Shown here: positions 45,735 to 57,660 of the stretch, one piece after another | Layout of the letters: each line of letters begins with the position of its first letter | Numbering within the stretch: position 1 is the stretch's first letter | Assembly: GCA_034769895.1 (NCBI GenBank) | Contig: CM068367.1 | Span: 688,541,548 to 688,605,547 of the forward strand | From: Magicicada septendecula | Lineage: Eukaryota > Arthropoda > Insecta > Hemiptera > Cicadidae | DNA: 64,000 bases | Direction: 5' to 3' | The notes under the pieces: generated by a model | Database searches by the model: none | Seen by the model: only the letters and a program-made list of their open reading frames with translations | Told to the model about the DNA's origin: nothing | Translations under genes and position numbers: made by a program

Positions 45735-48603
45735 TCATAGGATTCTATTTGTGTAGGCCTACATAGTAAATATAGATTTCTTGTAGCCTAATAAAATACA
45801 TATAAACACGACTATGCCCTCGTTTCATTTAATTATCCGTTCACTCTTATTTGAAACTTAATTCTTTATAGAAAAAATCTCTTACTCCAAATACATACGA
45901 GGAACCGTTTACATGTTTAATCAATTCACTCGACACAGAAGTTCTCACTTTTGGCGTGTTTTCCACGACACACCCAATTTTTTTCAATCTCATCTTATTC
46001 AGGTTAGTTTCACCCGCGACAGCTGATAAACTCTACCAAGATTTTCTTTCCATTTATTTAAGTAATCAATACAATTTTGACAAAAACTTGTAGCCAGTTC
46101 GTGTTTAATTCAGATCCACCGTTTATTTTTCTAGAAATTCCTTCACTTTTGAAGGAATGAAACATTCTTAATGAAACGAAATTCGGAAATTTTAGCAATT
46201 ATTTAGGACAACAAAACAGAGCTTAAATTCGAGACTGTACCAAGACGTGTGGCCACCATAATACGGTGAAATGCAGACGATTTGTAATGGTCGTTATCAC
46301 ATTTCTCAGTCCGTACATCATGGAAATATGTCGTGGTGATGATCAAGTTTAGAAATTTAATAATACGCGTATATCTTTAACATAAACTCATAAAGCAGTA
46401 TTGGATTACGGCTCTAAGCGTACTGGCGGACGTGTGGAGACCACAGCGGCAATGGGGAGGTATTCTTAAACCATGAAACATGAACGGCTTAATCCCTGCT
46501 GACGAACAATAAGCTCCAAGATCGCGGTAATCTCAATTTGACAGAACGCATGTCGACACTAGATACACAAGCAAGAGTTTTCTATGTCTGTCGGCGATAG
46601 TGATAATAGCAGCGGGGTTTGTGATCACATCAGTGCCCACAGAGCGTAAACGGTCGGATGGGATTTAGAAGGAACGCTGACGCAACGGCAGTAATGTGTA
46701 AGTGACAGTGTTGCCAAACGTTACGCTTCTAGGAAACAGATAATAGTGTTTTTAACCTATAATAGGGTCGTGCATCATTCCACTAGTCGCAAGATGTAAG
46801 CTATATAGCCGTGTGCTCAGCGAATCGACTGGACGTAATTATACTGGTCTATTGACAGATATGCCGTTAAGAAACATTTTTCCAGTTACAGACTGTCCAT
46901 CGCTACAACTAATTTTGGTACCTTTTCATTAGTGGAAGGTACTAGCGTTTACATTACACATACTAGGCGCCAGGCTACGTAACCGGCTGACTTCGTACTG
47001 TAAATGTAATAATAATGAATCGACTGTTTGCTTGTTGTCTATTCCTTGTATTAAATACATGTTTAAATTGGTTTATTCATTACGCTGAATATACTAAATC
47101 CACATTAATATTAAATTATCCTAATTCATATAAAACTACGCTTATAGTTCACTTTTTTTGCTTGTGTTTTCAACAAAGGATGTGTACAGAAGACCGAGTA
47201 CGGTTAATCTGGTTAGTTACGCAGATTTCTTACTAGATTTTCAAAAAACTTGTACGTAGTTCACAAAAAATATGGTTATCCAACCGATAAAGATTATGTA
47301 AGTTTGATTTTAATCATATTTTTGTACCTGCTTAAAAAAAAAGGAACGTGTACAAAAAGCTAGAGGTCGTGTGTATAAACTCAACGAAAGAAACTACCGA
47401 AGCCGCTCCCAGCCACCAACAAATAAGTACCGAGATTTTTAACAAAACACAACGACTAAGTAGTATATAAGAAGAGTCAGATATTAATAAGGTGGGTTAA
47501 ATGTTAAAGTAGACAAATGTTTTAAAGTAAAATATTTAAAACGTGACATCTCCGAAAGCCAAGATTCGTGTCACACCAAACCTCCTGTGGCTACGGTATC
47601 GTATATCGTTGATTTATGTTTCTTGACATTACATTATTATCCGTAATAAAACATACAACATAGGATTGTATCTCGTTATCACGTTCTTCGGGCAGAGGTG
47701 AAGTCCGGCGAAATGCGAGAAGAGCTTCTAGAAAGAAGCTGAACGTTAACACGATCACAATCTGTATGTGTCTGAATTAAGGAAGCGGTTTACTGCGACA
47801 ACTAGATTTCAATCAAAATGTTGAAGTAACGATGTTTACCCAACGTTGTAAGTAGCAATCCGTTCGGAACACTGTCCGAGCAGTTACGACAAGACTTAGT
47901 AAGCATGCAGCTGATGGTGTCCAGACGATGGTTTTATTTTAAATATCATCTTGACTCGACAATTGTGTCAGGTTAACGCGTGCGAGCGTGTGCGCTCACC
48001 CGTAATAAATTAGTGAAACTACAAAGGGGCAGTTAAATATGGAAAGACATTTTAAAGCCATAAGACAACATTAAATAATCATTTAATTTAAATGTGCATT
48101 AGCGTTTTCACTTTCGCTTTCGTCTTGTTTCTTTACAACTGATATTTTAGGCAATCTTTTCTTAAACACACATTTATAACATCATTTTTTATTATTTACT
48201 CTTTATGGTCCAATACGAGCCAAAGATGGTGGCAACTTTTTTACGAAAGATTCTACTACTGAATCAATGTAGCCGGTTACATGAAATAAATAAGCGGGCT
48301 GTCCGGGGTACGTTTTGTGGGTTCTTACAAAACGAAAGGAATAAAACTTCTGGTACAACTACTTCTTATTTTTAATAATGTTAAATGCCAACAGCGCGCG
48401 GACCGGCGCGGCGTCGCCATAGTTATCCTTGAGCAAACATGATAACGAACGTGCCTGCTGGCTGCAAACGGATTTCCTTCCACTCGCTCTTAGCCGTAAT
48501 CTCTAATTCGATTCAGATGTTCTGTTTTATCTGATTCGGTACAGTCAGTCGGTCGACGTTTGCCGACACAGACTGGCCACACAGTTTTATGTTTGGTGCC
48601 GAT

Positions 48604-48626
48604 CACACACACACACACACACACAC
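48604..48626. repeat. (CA)11 microsatellite
   Basis: A short CA run in otherwise unremarkable intergenic sequence. Confidence 0.9.
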
Positions 48627-49984
48627 TGCGAGAACTTGTTACAAGTAATTGTATTCTGTGGAAGCAGGTCACCGCCGCCAACGATCAGTTCAACTATAGT
48701 TGTGTTAATTTATCGTTAACAGACACCAGTTGAACTTCCACAGGATGCATTTTTCTTATTTAGCGTACAGCGTACTTGTTGATTAAGTAGCAATGAGGAA
48801 CTACTCTTGTCGCCAGTGTTACTGCCGCCGACAACGGGATTACAGTGTAAAACACTTCTTCGTCTTCTTTCTTACTGTGCTGACGATGTCACATGTACCG
48901 GTTGTCATTCTTCGTCGTTCGATGCTGACCGTCTATCTGAAACGTAAACATGTTCTTTTTCAAACTAATTAATTTTGTTTCAAAGTGAATACTTAGTCTT
49001 AATATTGTTAAACCAAAATTGAGATTGGAGTCGTCAAAGTCAGATGTCAGATACGCCCGTTTTAAAGTCTCGAAGCGTTGTGAGGTGTAACAAAAATGTA
49101 TTAGCAGTCTCATTAACTTTGACACGAAATACGCGACACAGAAAAAAATGGAAAATAGAATTAGTAGTATTATCTGGTGTTTGTAAGACTTTCGGTGGCA
49201 AGCTTCTTGTTAAGAGCTTCTTCCAACGTTGCGAACAGGCGCGTGGCTCTAACGTACGTCTTGGGATTTCTGAGTAAACGGTCCTGTTCGAACTGTTTTA
49301 AGTAGAGTAGAGGCGTTCGGTTTGACGTTCTACAGTCGATATGTAGAACTGATAAAAAACTGAAACTCTAAGTATAGCACTGAAAAGTAAATGAAGGAAG
49401 TTAGACGTAGATCAAGGACGATAGCCCCAAGGCCGAGGAGGAAGTGATTTTACCACAGAAAGTCGAAACGTGAGACAGTTTAAAATATGTGATAGGCAGG
49501 TAATAATGTGAGTTGATGGTAATGACGCTAACGGACCTGGTGGTGGTGAGACGGTGATTCACAAGTAAAGTGGATGTAACAAAGCGTACATCAAAGGTTG
49601 TATCGGTCGGTCGTCTCCACTGCTGGCAATCATATCGGACTGAGATCTGTTGTGTGCAGTACGTCGTAACCAGCGAACACGACTTCTCCAGTATGGAAAA
49701 GAGCTATTACAAACGAGGAAGCGTAGCATGAAAACAGCAATAGCATAGCGTGAATTTACACCCGTGGGCCCGTCGTTCCTTTCTTAAAAATTCATAAAAT
49801 TAGATATACACGATACAAATACTGTATATCATTTACACCCCCGTTATTCTCTGATCTCCTTTTTTCCAATCTGGTAGTCTCCAGCCGCTCCATACGCCAG
49901 ACCGGTTCAGCGTTTATTGTCCTGTGCATCTATGCATGCTGTTGTATATACAGCGGGGAATGGTGTGAAGCACAGGCGCCTATG

Positions 49985-50998
49985 CGGCCCTTTATGCGTT
50001 GAGTTGGGGTGACTGCGGTTTCAGTGTAGGCCGGCGTCTGTTAAAGTGCTATGGAGAAATCCGAGGCGATCTGTTGCACTCGTAAGTTCACTTCCCGATG
50101 CCAGCCTCTCTCCCTAGAAGGCAGGCCTATAGTCTGGAAAGAGTCGGTGAAGTATTTACGCTTCCGGCTAGACCGGCGTCTTAGTTTCAACGCCCACGTG
50201 ACTAAGACCGTCAACAAGGCAAGGCTCGCGGCGTCCGCGCTAAACTGTTTCCCATGCTCTCGTGTCGCAACCGCCTGGCTCTGTACAATGGAGTTACCAT
50301 CTATCTCTTGTTTCTTCGTTTTGTACTGACCTATGCTGCTCCCGTCTGATGGTCACTCTTGTCGACTCTAACAAGTGTAAGCTGGAACAATTTCAATCCA
50401 GAACCCTCTGTTCCTTGTCGGGGTCTCCATGGTTCGTAGAAATAATGTAATTCGTCCAGGCTTTCGAGCTCTTACTGCTTTTGTGCGGTCGCTCGCTGAA
50501 ACTCTCTTTCCTTCCGCAGCGACCTCTTCCTTCCCCTACCTCAGAACCATTAGTACGTTTGCACCTCCGCTACCAATCAGGTTCAAACGCCCTCGGACGA
50601 TTCTTGATGACCCCTGTAAAGTCAGCCTCGCTAAGCTATTTCTGAATAGCCCCGAGCACATTCCTCTCCTTCTGTGTGTCACCTACACTCCTCAGGGCAA
50701 TCCTTCCCCAAGTATGTCTCTAGCATACTGCTTGGCCCTGTTACCATTTGCCGCCTGCACGGAGGTACTTTGCCTGCCATCCGCATCGTCATCAAGGGCA
50801 GTGCTACTAAAGCATAAATTGAAATTAAATACTCAGTTCAAAATTCCGGTGCCATCTAGCGGATGGTCGCGTTGGCGTGTCGTCTCCCAATTATTAGGTA
50901 CCTCATCAGAAAGTCCAGCATTGTTATCATCTGGCAGTCGTCGGTACGCCCCGGAAGCTGCAATCCAGCCACAGGTGCAAAGACGCCTCACTAATTAA
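49985..50998 (+). pseudogene. Jockey-like non-LTR retrotransposon fragment (reverse transcriptase C-terminal part)
   Basis: From about 50050 the sequence encodes KSEAICCTRKF, QPLSLEGRPIVWKESVKYL and FRLDRRLSFNAHVTKTVNK with ARLAASALN, the typical EGxxIxxxxxxKYLGxxLDxxLxFxxHV region of Jockey-clade LINEs. Other frames then carry YAAPV, LEQFQSRTLC and GSPWFVRNNVI. Next comes TAFVRSLAETLFPSAATSS with PPLPIRFKRPRTILDDP (50460-50620), matching the usual end of these proteins. After about 50650 the frame stays open but loses family resemblance and is probably 3' UTR. At least two frameshifts are visible. The catalytic palm (YADD) lies upstream and is missing. Confidence 0.85.
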
Positions 50999-52502
50999 AA
51001 CAAAGCAGAAGTTAAGTGCTGTGTTTCCTTACACTTGTTGCGAAGGATTACTGATTTCCTATGCAGTTTCACCTTGTCCGGAATGTACTCTTATGTTTTT
51101 TATCTATTTGGACGTACGGTTGTGCTAAATATTTGTTCGATGGCGTAAGAATTTCAATAGCATTTGATACATTACTTCTGAGTCATTCGTAGTGCGAGAC
51201 ATGTCTAAGAATCATTTTTGTGTACAGTTTTAATAAGTGCGCAGTATTTAGCGAAATATTAAGCAACGACTGATGAACTCTTGCGAGATTTTCATAAAGT
51301 ATACACGATTTAGATCTAATTTAACACATAAGAAGCGATGGCAACTAAAAACTAAAAGATCAATATAGACTTTATCAAGTAAAAAAACGTAGGAAAAATC
51401 GAACAAAACCATGAACAAAATTTTGCATTACAATGTGTTTACTTGGCCAACAGGGTGTGCTGAAACAGTGTTTTGCTTTGTAAGTAGCCCCGTACTACCT
51501 CGACTTCTGGCGTTCTCATTATGAAACTTTTGCTAAGCCAATGGAAAACATCCGAATGAAAGGAGAGTATTTTACTCAAGAAGGAAGAAAATTTAACCCC
51601 TACCCTTAAACGTCATAAATTATTTTATATGAAAATGCGTGACTGAGAATCTCTGCTACCTGTGTCTGTTGTTTGAAATTGTCTCAGTTCCGTAGCATGT
51701 GTAGCTGCCTAGTTTTAACTGTTACGGTCGGCAATCAAAGCAACTGTTATCCGTTGTAATTAACTTTTTATCTCCACGAATATCTTCGTTGCTGACATGT
51801 TCCTGCATAATACTTAGAGTAGAGTGGTGTAAGAGTACACGCTTAATTATTTCGTGAGTTCTGAAAGTTACGAATGTCATTAGATATTGGATATTTTATG
51901 TATTATATATCTCCATTATCCATAAAGGGGCAACGTTTTGATACTATTAAATATCAGGTTTATCATGCTAAACTTAATAATGTGTTCAGCATGTCGTCAG
52001 TGCTCGTTTTTCTGTAATAAGTTCTGAAACAGAAATCAGTGAAAAATTATTCCTTGATTTATGCAATTTCTACTTCTGAAGTGTTACTTGTAATGACTAA
52101 CTAGTGCCCATTCAGATGGCCAATTACTTGTAGAAGCATTACTTTTAAGAAAATACACAACCAGTTGTTATATGCCATGATGGAACCATTGTGGTGTATA
52201 TATTTGAACTCTTGCGTCACTACTCACTTGAGCATAAACCGTTTCGTGATGTGCTCAATATTAAATAGAACTTGACTAAATGTTACGTAAAACTGCACTA
52301 ATGTGAATAACGCGATAAATTCATTTAAGTTAGCTAGAAGATAAATTACGAATTTACAAGCACGATTGCAAATATCAACAATATTACATCAAATTAGTAA
52401 AATATCAACCTTAACTCACAGTGTAAAGAAGATTTCATTATACAGTATAACTTCGTCTATATACAATACAAAGTGACACTTCCTTGCCTGTATGTAATAA
52501 TG
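50999..52502. other. AT-rich intergenic DNA, no gene seen
   Basis: It separates the LINE fragment from the solo LTR. Nothing recognisable was seen. Confidence 0.4.
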
Positions 52503-53475
52503 TGTTGTAACCTATCGAGTGGCTGCTAAGTTACAACTGTTTGTTTGACGTGTTTCCGGAGGTGAAGTTGAATCATTAGAATGAACCGTTCTTCTTGAAG
52601 ACAATTTATTGTGATTAGCAAAATACAAACGAACTTTTACAAGTTACTTTATACAACTCTTCTTGACAAACTATAAGTCAGTTAATTCAATTACTCTTTT
52701 AAAACTTCTAAGTACCTTCAGTTACTAGTACTTAGTTCACAAATTAATGTAACTACTTTTAGTTACTTCAAAAATTACAAAAACAAACTATTGACAACAT
52801 CTGGTTTTCCGGCTCTCTAAGAACACCTTCTAACACAGATCAAAGTCAGAAAATAAAAATGAGAAAAGATGAGTAAGTTCTCTTGGATCTCTCACAATCA
52901 GATCTGTCTTCTCCAGCGAATGCTACAGTTTTTATAGTACATCATCGTGGGTGTAACACTTAATTTTAGTGGTCAGACTGTTCCCTAATCCTTAACTATC
53001 ATAGTCTAAAACTAGTTGAAGTGAGGGTAAATCTCTTATAATTTTATAAGACTTTCTATTATTCGTCAAAGACTGTATCATGTGACCCTACGTCACGATT
53101 TGGGGTGTTTTCCCTCTAAGATTAAAGTTCTCACGGAATAGAACACCTTGACTCCCCCAAAAGGATATCAAATTTGTGTGACATTTTATATTTCCTGTCT
53201 GGACCTTGTCAACATTATTTCTTATTTGATGTGTCTCGCCAGATTTCCTACGATTATCACTTCCTGGACAGTCACGCTTATTGAGAAAGGGTGAGATACT
53301 AGTCACAACCCTGGGAAAATTTCTTAAAACTAATTTTATGTTCAAAACATATGCTACAGTCTCGTATACACAACTGATATCTGTCCCTGTTTCCCACACA
53401 ACTAAGAATTTCTTATATTCTCACTTCTAAGTAACAATTATGCTACAAGTAGAGTAAGTACAATTGACAATTACA
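52503..53475 (-). repeat. Solo LTR of the Gypsy-type element, inverted
   Basis: Over its whole length (973 bp) it is the reverse complement of the 5' LTR at 57661-58700, with scattered substitutions. On minus it starts TGTAATTGTCAATTG and ends GGTTACAACA, a TG..CA-type boundary. On neither side is there a primer binding site, polypurine tract or coding sequence on the minus strand, so it is a solo LTR. Clear target duplications were not seen. It lacks a roughly 57-bp segment present in the other LTR. The 103-codon minus frame within it is not a gene. Confidence 0.85.
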
Positions 53476-53846
53476 TCAAGTGCCAACTTGGTTAACGCAG
53501 TACATAATTTACCACGTGCGTACTGTTATTACCTGACCGAGTCAACAAAACATGCAGGAAAAATGTGAACTAACTGAGTTCAGAGACAAATGCGCAAGCG
53601 CGTCTCACCCAACCAAGCAGTTTACAGTCATACTCAAAAGTTTGTCAGTTGAATGTATGTACTCCCAGTGGTGAATATCGTGAGGTCTAATATTTGCGCG
53701 TGTTCGTGTTACAGAGTTTGTCATTTGTATTTATATTTACTAATTGTGAGTATTGTGAGTGTAGTTTTTATACTGTACTTTTTATACAGCTTAATTTCCA
53801 GACTTTAACACCACACTTTTAAAATTTATTAACTGTAGAATTGAAA
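53476..53846. other. Upstream flank of the Tc1/mariner-like transposase
   Basis: It holds TACAGTCATACTCAAAAGTT at 53623-53642, which looks like a Tc1/mariner terminal repeat start next to a TA. A convincing inverted partner was not found downstream of the gene. TATA-like ACTTTTTATAC occurs near 53778. Confidence 0.3.
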
Positions 53847-55243
53847 AATGACAAGTAACAACAAAGGCCTACAATTCTCAGTCAAGGACGCCAAATAGTT
53901 GGGCGAGTTATTGAATTTTTTGATGAAGAAAAGAACAGCGGTTGTTATAAGTACCCAATAAATAACGCGACAAAGCGAGCAGCAGCTGCAACAGGAAAGT
54001 CAGAAACCACCATTTGTAAGATACTGAAAGAGATAAAAGTGTCAAAATCTACTGGTAGAAAACTGAGCACTCGTGGAAAGACACGTCAGCAGAGTACAAG
54101 AAAAATTGGTTTAGATGATTTTGATTTATGTACAGTCCGCCGTACGATACAGAATTTTTATACTATTAAAAAGCAGGTTCCTACGTTACAATCGGTTCTT
54201 TCTGAATTAAAAAGTGACATACATTTTGAAGGAGGCAAGGAAACTTTACGCAGAATTATACATAAGCTTGGATTCCGATTTAAAAAATGTAAAAATAAAA
54301 GAAGTGTATTGATGGAGAGAAACGAAACAGTTGCATGGCGAGCAAGATACCTACGAAAGATTAGGAGGAATGACACCTGTGACAATAAGCGACCTGTTAT
54401 TTTTCTCGACGAGACATTCATCCATCCCACTTACACAGTGAACAAGTGTTGGCAGGATCCTACAACTAGTGGAGTTTTAAAAAGTAATAGTACTGGACAA
54501 CGCTGTATCATTGTTCATGCAGGTTGCGAGAAAGGTTTCATTCCTGAAGCCTTTCTTATGTTCACGTCTCAAACTACAAGTGGAGACTACCACCACGAGA
54601 TGAACTTTGAACATTTTTCCCGGTGGGTTAAGGAAAAACTGTTGCCAAATCTTCCAGAAAAGTCTTTAGTTGTTATGGACAATGCACCATACCACAGTGT
54701 ACAAGAAAACAAACCGCCGACTACAGATTCTCGAAAAGCGGAAATCCAGGAATGGCTAAGAAAATTGGAGTCAGTTTTTCAGAAGATATGACGAAAAGTG
54801 AATTATTGGAAATAGTTCGTTTTCGAAAGCCATCACCAACGTATAAAGTAGATACGATTTTTAAAGAAAAAGGGCACGAAGTGATAAGATTACATCCATA
54901 CCACTGTAACCTGAATGCCATTGAGTACGTATGGAACATAGTTAAGGGACAAGTAGCAAAATTCAACGTCGATCAGAAAGCAGGTGATATTAAAAACCTC
55001 ACCGAAAATGTTATTGCTTCTATTTCAGAAAGTGACTGGAAGAAAGCTATACAGCATGTAAAAAGTGAGGAAGATAAATACTGGGAAACTGATGCTTTGA
55101 TGGAAGACGAAATAGAGAAGATTATAATATCGGTTGGGGGAGAAGAATCTTCTGACACTTCCACTGATACAGACGACGACAGTGAATGCTTTAGTAATTT
55201 ATCGGATGGATGTGAAATGTCTGGTGTTGAAGAATTAGAATAG
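53847..55243 (+). pseudogene. Tc1/mariner-related DDE transposase, one frameshift
   Basis: It catalyses cut-and-paste transposition in this superfamily. The ATG at 53847 opens a frame that runs without stops to 54791. Residues 1-75 hold a helix-turn-helix-like N terminus (NATKRAAAATGKSETTICKI). Then follow DLCTVRRTIQNFYTIKKQVPT, KNKRSVLMERNETVAWRARY, VIFLDETFIH with first catalytic D188, and VVMDNAPYHSVQE with second D278. Near 54763 a single base appears to be lost in an A run. The text then continues in another frame as SFSEDMTKSELLEIV and LHPYHCNLNAIEYVWN, with the catalytic E at 54923-54925, and ends at 55243 with an acidic tail. About 81 residues separate the second D from the E, far more than the 34-41 of classic Tc1/mariner members and close to the DD82E (Sailor-type) group. 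Apart from the indel it looks full length. Confidence 0.88.
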
Positions 55244-56283
55244 AATGCCACTTAATATGAAAACTATATCAGTGCTTTCACAACATAAAATTTGTGTTGA
55301 GAGAAGTGAATTTGAGTGATAGTCCAACTATTTTTTTTTTCTGCTAATTATTGACAATGTTATGTTTTTCCGGTACAAATTAGCATGTGCGTTTCAATTT
55401 ATTTCTCGCGGTATTATGTTTTAAAAAATAAGACAAAGTTATAGTTTTAGTGATATAATTGTTTGAAAGACACTTGAATGCAACTTCTCAAGATACACTT
55501 CTAAAAATTTCATCAAGGTAAGATTTTTTCCATTATTTATTAAAAGGTAATTTAATTCACAACCACGAATCAGTAGTGATAATAATTCTGTCTTTAATAC
55601 TAACGAATAACACACAATAATTATTAGTATATGGGCATTAGCCAAACTCAGAATTACAGAAAACGTAAAAAGTAAAGTGCCATTACTTCATTGTTTACAT
55701 CGAGCTCCAAATAAATACAATTATGATTTACTCAGTGATACTGATCATTGTTGTTTTGTACGTAAAACCTGTTCTGTTGGAGACAGAATAAAATCAGTCA
55801 TTTTGTTTGAAATATTTCTCTTATATATCCTACCATAAAAACTATTATGAAAGTACCTTTGTAAATTGTCTTTGATAGAAATAACTTACCTGATCCACAA
55901 CAATAACGCCCTACCCTTTACCAATATACCGTTATTGCTTTGTAAAATTAGCCACTTTGTTCAGACTTATTAATACCGAATTTATGAAAATCGCACCCAT
56001 ATAAAAATCTGTGTAAATCGCGCCCAGTTTAAGTATTCAGCTCTAGCGACTACCTGGTCGCCATGAGTGACGACCCACCCCCTCCCCATGAGTGCGTTCA
56101 ACCCCGGTGAATGGCCTGTAGAACAATGCATTGGAATTTCCTCCCAGTTTATCCTTCCAGCTTTCTCTTTTTTGCCCTCATCACTGCTCTAACTTTACTA
56201 GAATATAGTGTTCATTTCGTTATAGTGTTCATTATAGTGTTCATTTCGTGCGCCTTGTGTATTTATGCTGTTATATGTTCAAT
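55244..56283. other. AT-rich spacer between the two transposases
   Basis: No gene. A short GC-richer stretch at 56040-56110 (CTGGTCGCCATGAGTGACG, CCACCCCCTCCCC) precedes the MULE gene and may be part of that element's 5' region. Terminal inverted repeats were not identified. Confidence 0.35.
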
Positions 56284-57660
56284 ATGGAAGTGACAACGAC
56301 CAGCCACGGTAAGCCATGTGCCCATTATGAAGAATACTCGTACATCGTAAGGAGAACCAAAGAAGACGGAACTGTGATTTGGCGCTGTTCAAAACAGAGA
56401 TCAACGCGTTGTCGAGGAATGATTAACACCAAAGACTGTAATGTACTTAGTTCAAATGAGCATCAATGTGGAGCTCCGGATGACGCTCGTTTAGAAGTAC
56501 AAAAGACACTAAATCAGGCGAAGAAGAGAGCACGAGAGGAAGATACTTTGATTTCTACAATATATTCAGAAGAGTTAGGTGACCTGCATAATCGAGGGTA
56601 TGATTTTGTCACAGAAATGCCAGCACAGCAAGTAACGAAGAGGACGTTATACAACCACCGGGCTAAATCGCAAGGAAATCAGAAAGAACCAAAATCATCT
56701 CAAGAAGTTGATCTTCAAGCAGAAGTACTAACTATGAATGACGGTACCCATTTTCTATTAAGCGACGACAACTTAGGAGAAAGGATCATAGTCTTATGTG
56801 GGAAAGCAGGAAGAGAAGTTCTAAAGAGTAAACAAGACTTTTTTATGGATGGGACCTTTAAAAGCTGTAGCAAGCAATTTTCTCAAGTATACTCATACAA
56901 AATTCATGCAGACTTTGGAAGTTCTAAGAGTGAAACAAACATCTATCCAGTGGCCTTTGCATTTTTACCAAATAAAAAAAGAGACATACATTCGTCTGTT
57001 CCGTAATGTACTTGAACATGTTCCAGAATGGAATCCTAAAAATGTGACCGTTGATTTTGAACCAGCAGCGATTTCTGCACTAACAGTTGTGTTCCCATCA
57101 GTTGAAGTACATGGATGCCATTTCCACATGAAGAAATGTCTCTGGAGAAAAGTGCGAGAATTGGGACTTACTCGCGAATACAGGGAAAATGAAGAAGTAA
57201 GACTGCATATTCGCATGTGTGCTGCGCTAGCGTTCCTTCGGCCTGAAGATGTCTTTGATGGCTGGCTCGAGATACATTCCCAAGCACCTTATGTCGCCAA
57301 GCTTTCTGAGTTTTTCGATTATTTTGTGGAGAGGTGGTTGGAAAATAGTGAAGTCCCGGTCAGTCTTTGGAGTTGCTACAGACGGTGCCACCGAACGACC
57401 AACGCTGTAGAAGGCTGGCACAATAAAATTAATAATTTCCTTGGAAAACCAAACCCTAAAATTAAAGACGTGATCAAATGTATGAAGACAGAAGCAGAAA
57501 ACTCAGCATGTGCGTTAATGAGGACAGAGTTAAGTATGGAAGGCAAACGAAGGAAAACAACCTACATGAAAGTGGACGAAAGGCTTGAAAAAACAGTAAA
57601 AAACTACGAAGAGGATGGTGAAATCAGGGCATGTTTGAAAGGAATATCTTACCTCCATGT
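56284..57660 (+). pseudogene. FLYWCH/MULE-type transposase, frameshifted and cut by an LTR
   Basis: A Mutator-like DDE transposase gene. ATG at 56284 (the frame stays open upstream, but the family's FLYWCH domain starts just after this Met). Residues about 10-60 form a FLYWCH-type zinc finger (SYIVRRTKEDGTVIWRC, then TRCRGMI and NEHQC). FFMDGTFKSC carries the first catalytic D (D189). In an A7 run near 56971-56977 the frame breaks. The second frame continues ETYIRLFRNVLEHVPEW, VTVDFEPAAISAL (second D), GCHFHMKKCLWRKVRELGL and RTTNAVEGWHNKINNFLGKP (catalytic E), to KRRKTTYMKVDERLE and CLKGISYLH. There the 5' LTR of the Gypsy element begins (57661). The remaining 16 codons to the stop at 57709 are LTR sequence. 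By comparison with the 19-kb copy only a few C-terminal residues are lost. The two lesions are the frameshift and the insertion. Confidence 0.9.

Larger units (their letters stand above)
45480..49984. other. Intergenic DNA, no supported gene
   Basis: It contains the second copy of the dispersed repeat at 45642-45734 and a (CA)11 run at 48604-48626. Several frames of 60-78 codons show no recognisable domains. Confidence 0.35.

Noticed and set aside
50661..50998. C-terminal extension of the Jockey-like protein
   Set aside because: The frame stays open but the text no longer resembles the family. It is more likely 3' UTR.
51260..51292. CTGATGA followed by a CTC/GAG stem as another hammerhead
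   Set aside because: GAAA is missing after the stem; the text reads ATTTTC instead.
53088..53399. 103-codon minus-strand frame
   Set aside because: It lies wholly inside the solo LTR and its counterpart in the other LTR is broken.
55303..55325. Right terminal inverted repeat of the Tc1/mariner-like element
   Set aside because: Only about 7 bases (ACTCAAA) match the left candidate at 53623, not enough to call a terminal repeat.
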